From positions 62,001-126,000 of the forward strand of contig JARPUW010000259.1 in NCBI GenBank assembly GCA_030533445.1: DNA of 64,000 bases, written 5' to 3'. This document shows positions 62,007 through 64,000 of the stretch, one piece after another. Made by a program: the position numbers and the translations under genes. Position 1 is the stretch's first letter; each line of letters opens with the position of its first letter. Below the pieces are notes generated by a model, which was not told where the DNA came from, did not search any database, and worked only from the letters and a program-made list of their open reading frames with translations. The DNA is from Cyprinodon diabolis (lineage: Eukaryota > Chordata > Actinopteri > Cyprinodontiformes > Cyprinodontidae).

Positions 62007-64000
62007 TTCAAAACAGAAGTTGAGGCCAAAACGCTCTTTTCACAGTGAGATAATGCCATTTTGGCCTCTGGAGTTGTAACAGACAAACCATTAATGATAC
62101 AGCCATGATCTTTTCTGGCAATCATCTAGAGCTGAAAACTAACAATATAAAGTAGATTTGAGCAGATGTTTTTGGTTACCAGCTTCAAAACAGAAGGTTG
62201 AGGCCAAAACGCTCTTTTCACAGTGAGATAGTGCCATTTTGGCCTCTGGAGTTGTAACAGACAAACCATTAATGATACAGCCATGATCTTTTCTGGCAAT
62301 CATCTAGAGCTGAAAACTAACAATATAAAGTAGATTTGAGCAGATGTTTTTGCTTCCAAGCTTCAAATCAGAAGTTGAGGCCAAAACGCTCATTTCACAG
62401 TGAGATAATGCCATTTTGGCCTCTGGAGTTGTAACAGACAAACCATTAATGATACAGCCATGATCTTTTCTGGCAATCATCTAGAGCTGAAAACTAACAA
62501 TATAAAGTAGATTTGAGCAGATGTTTATGGTTCCAAGCTTCAAAACAGAAGTTGAGGCCAAAACGCTCATTTCACAGTGAGATAATGCCATTTTGGCCTC
62601 TGGAGTTGTAACAGACAAACCATTAATGATACAGCCATGATCTTTTCTGGCAATCATCTAGTGCTGAAAACTAACAATATAAAGTAGATTTGAGCAGATG
62701 TTTTTGGTTCCAAGCTTCAAAACAGAAGTTGAGGCCAAAACGCTCTTTTCACAGTGAGATAATGCCATTTTGGCCTCTGGAGTTGTAACAGACAAACCAT
62801 TAATGATACAGCCATGATCTTTTCTGGCAATCATCTAGTGCTGAAAACTAACAATATAAAGTAGATTTGAGCAGATGTTTTTGGTTACAAGCTTCAAAAC
62901 AGAAGGTTGAGGCCAAAACGCTCTTTTCACAGTGAGATAATGCCATTTTGGCCTCTGGAGTTGTAACAGACAAACCATTAATGATACAGCCATGATCTTT
63001 TCTGGCAATCATCTAGAGCTGAAAACTAACAATATAAAGTAGATTTGAGCAGATGTTTATGGTTCCAAGCTTCAAAACAGAAGTTGAGGCCAAAACGCTC
63101 ATTTCACAGTGAGATAATGCCATTTTGGCCTCTGGAGTTGTAACAGACAAACCATTAATGATACAGCCATGATCTTTTCTGGCAATCATCTAGTGCTGAA
63201 AACTAACAATATAAAGTAGATTTGAGCAGATGTTTTTGGTTCCAAGCTTCAAAACAGAAGTTGAGGCCAAAACGCTCTTTTCACAGTGAGATAATGCCAT
63301 TTTGGCCTCTGGAGTTGTAACAGACAAACCATTAATGATACAGCCATGATCTTTTCTGGCAATCATCTAGAGCTGAAAACTAACAATATAAAGTAGATTT
63401 GAGCAGATGTTTTTGGTTACAAGCTTCAAAACAGAAGGTTGAGGCCAAAACGCTCTTTTCACAGTGAGATAATGCCATTTTGGCCTCTGGAGTTGTAACA
63501 GACAAACCATTAATGATACAGCCATGATCTTTTCTGGCAATCATCTAGAGCTGAAAACTAACAATATAAAGTAGATTTGAGCAGATGTTTATGGTTCCAA
63601 GCTTCAAAACAGAAGTTGAGGCCAAAACGCTCATTTCACAGTGAGATAATGCCATTTTGGCCTCTGGAGTTGTAACAGACAAACCATTAATGATACAGCC
63701 ATGATCTTTTCTGGCAATCATCTAGTGCTGAAAACTAACAATATAAAGTAGATTTGAGCAGATGTTTTTGGTTCCAAGCTTCAAAACAGAAGTTGAGGCC
63801 AAAACGCTCTTTTCACAGTGAGATAATGCCATTTTGGCCTCTGGAGTTGTAACAGACAAACCATTAATGATACAGCCATGATCTTTTCTGGCAATCATCT
63901 AGAGCTGAAAACTAACAATATAAAGTAGATTTGAGCAATTGTTTTTGGTTACAAGCTTCAAAACAGAAGGTTGAGGCCAAAACGCTCTTTTCACAGTGAG
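62007..64000 (+). repeat. Right-flank 27-mer HOR, copy 2, truncated by the window edge
   Basis: Order 4-9-10-6-12-5-6-4-5-6-4m then the first 44 bp of type 5, matching 57222 onward at offset 4785. The private A174C recurs at base 62180 and the MfeI motif at 63936. The unit presumably continues beyond 64000. Confidence 0.93.

Larger units (their letters stand above)
1..64000 (+). repeat. 177-bp satellite array filling the window
   Basis: Head-to-tail tandem array of a 177-bp monomer (58 A, 33 C, 34 G, 52 T; 37.9% GC) with no interruption, inversion or unique sequence. Hand phasing gives 361 full monomers and a 44-bp partial one at 63957-64000; 59 full monomers carry one extra G after position 13 and are 178 bp, and 361 x 177 + 59 = 63956 closes the count. 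Monomers differ at a handful of diagnostic positions. Monomer size near one nucleosome plus linker, HOR organisation and lack of mobile elements match what is known of active or recently homogenised centromeric satellites such as human alpha satellite (171 bp) or the Arabidopsis 178-bp repeat. The sequence is not one I recognise from those families, so centromeric function is inference and the species is not assigned. Both array ends lie outside the window. Confidence 0.98.

Noticed and set aside
1..64000. CRISPR array
   Set aside because: The repeat unit is 177 bp with no unique spacers between copies; all of the sequence is repeat.
1..64000. Protein-coding tandem repeat (177 is divisible by 3)
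   Set aside because: Stops occur in all six frames within each monomer, for example TGA at 40-42, TAA at 71-73 and TGA at 15-17 on the plus strand. The longest recurring minus-strand ORFs are about 32 codons, or about 52 across a 178-bp monomer, and are an unavoidable by-product of repetition with no start context or recognisable motif.
1..64000. Primate alpha satellite or the Arabidopsis 178-bp repeat
   Set aside because: The size is similar, but the period is 177 rather than 171, there is no CENP-B box, and the sequence does not resemble the alpha-satellite or Arabidopsis consensus as I remember them. A Dfam/Repbase or BLAST search would settle the family.
1..64000. 5S rDNA, tRNA or snRNA tandem cluster
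   Set aside because: No A box, C box or B box pattern, no cloverleaf, and no conserved rRNA sequence is visible in the 177-bp unit.
1..64000. Transposon terminal repeats or an integrase-type element
   Set aside because: The inverted repeat is internal to every monomer and only 10 bp long, with no coding capacity and no target-site duplications.
1..64000. Assembly artefact made of one looped read
   Set aside because: Ordered, non-identical types, private variants and several distinct HOR lengths argue for real sequence. Still, exact copy numbers in such arrays depend on the assembly and need spanning reads to confirm.

Overview
The whole window is one eukaryotic satellite DNA array. From base 1 to base 64000 it is an uninterrupted head-to-tail tandem repeat of a 177-bp monomer, all in one orientation. 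Phased at the first base there are 361 complete monomers plus a 44-bp partial one: 302 of 177 bp and 59 of 178 bp (one extra G). The 178-bp count was made by hand and agrees exactly with the total length. There are no genes, RNA genes, transposons, unique spacers or inversions, and the array continues past both edges. A nucleosome-sized monomer, about 38% GC, strong CpG depletion (one CpG per monomer against about 6.3 expected), a HindIII site per monomer and multi-level higher-order repeats (HORs) point to a centromeric or pericentromeric region of a CpG-methylating eukaryote (vertebrate or plant). I do not recognise the family, so the species and the centromere assignment are open.

Monomers differ at only about 15 positions, and these define types. 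Coordinates are in the 177-bp phase; in 178-bp monomers, positions after 13 shift by +1. Type 1 = consensus; 1r = G156A; 2 = T124A+T134G; 3 = A130T; 4 = T124A+C172A; 4m = type 4 with G159A+A160T (MfeI site); 5 = G insertion after 13, T124A, T166A; 5h = 5+G149T; 6 = T31A; 6h = 6+G149T; 6r = 6+G156A; 7 = T124A+T166A; 7h = 7+G149T; 8 = T124A only; 9 = G insertion, A47G, T124A, G169C; 10 = A7T, T31A, T124A, T166A; 11 = T31A+C62T; 12 = C172A only. Codes such as 9/1 are hybrids (5' part of one type, 3' part of another).

Layout. 1-3543: flank-type HOR (1-2-3-4-5-6-4m...). 3544-8681: 29-monomer block repeated exactly in type order at 14174-19311 (offset 10630). 8682-14173: 11-monomer units (1949 bp) with one hybrid. 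18957-47476: successive versions of one large HOR sharing the start 5-6r-1r: 25-mer (4428 bp), 15-mer (2657 bp, internal deletion), 33-mer (5846 bp), 26-mer (4606 bp, internal duplication), 33-mer (5846 bp), then 29 monomers of a third 33-mer. 47477-52438: tandem pair of a 14-mer (2481 bp). 52439-57221: irregular mosaic. 57222-64000: 27-mer (4785 bp) and the start of its second copy.

Types 3 and 4m occur only in the two flanks (before 3.6 kb and after 47.4 kb), while type 11 occurs only between 5.0 and 44.3 kb. This suggests a younger HOR domain that expanded inside an older one. Private single-base variants shared by neighbouring HOR copies, and hybrid monomers at deletion and duplication junctions, record unequal crossing-over or gene conversion directly. 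No protein-coding or defence system is present; what is notable is the nested HOR architecture and a conserved 10-bp dyad in every monomer.
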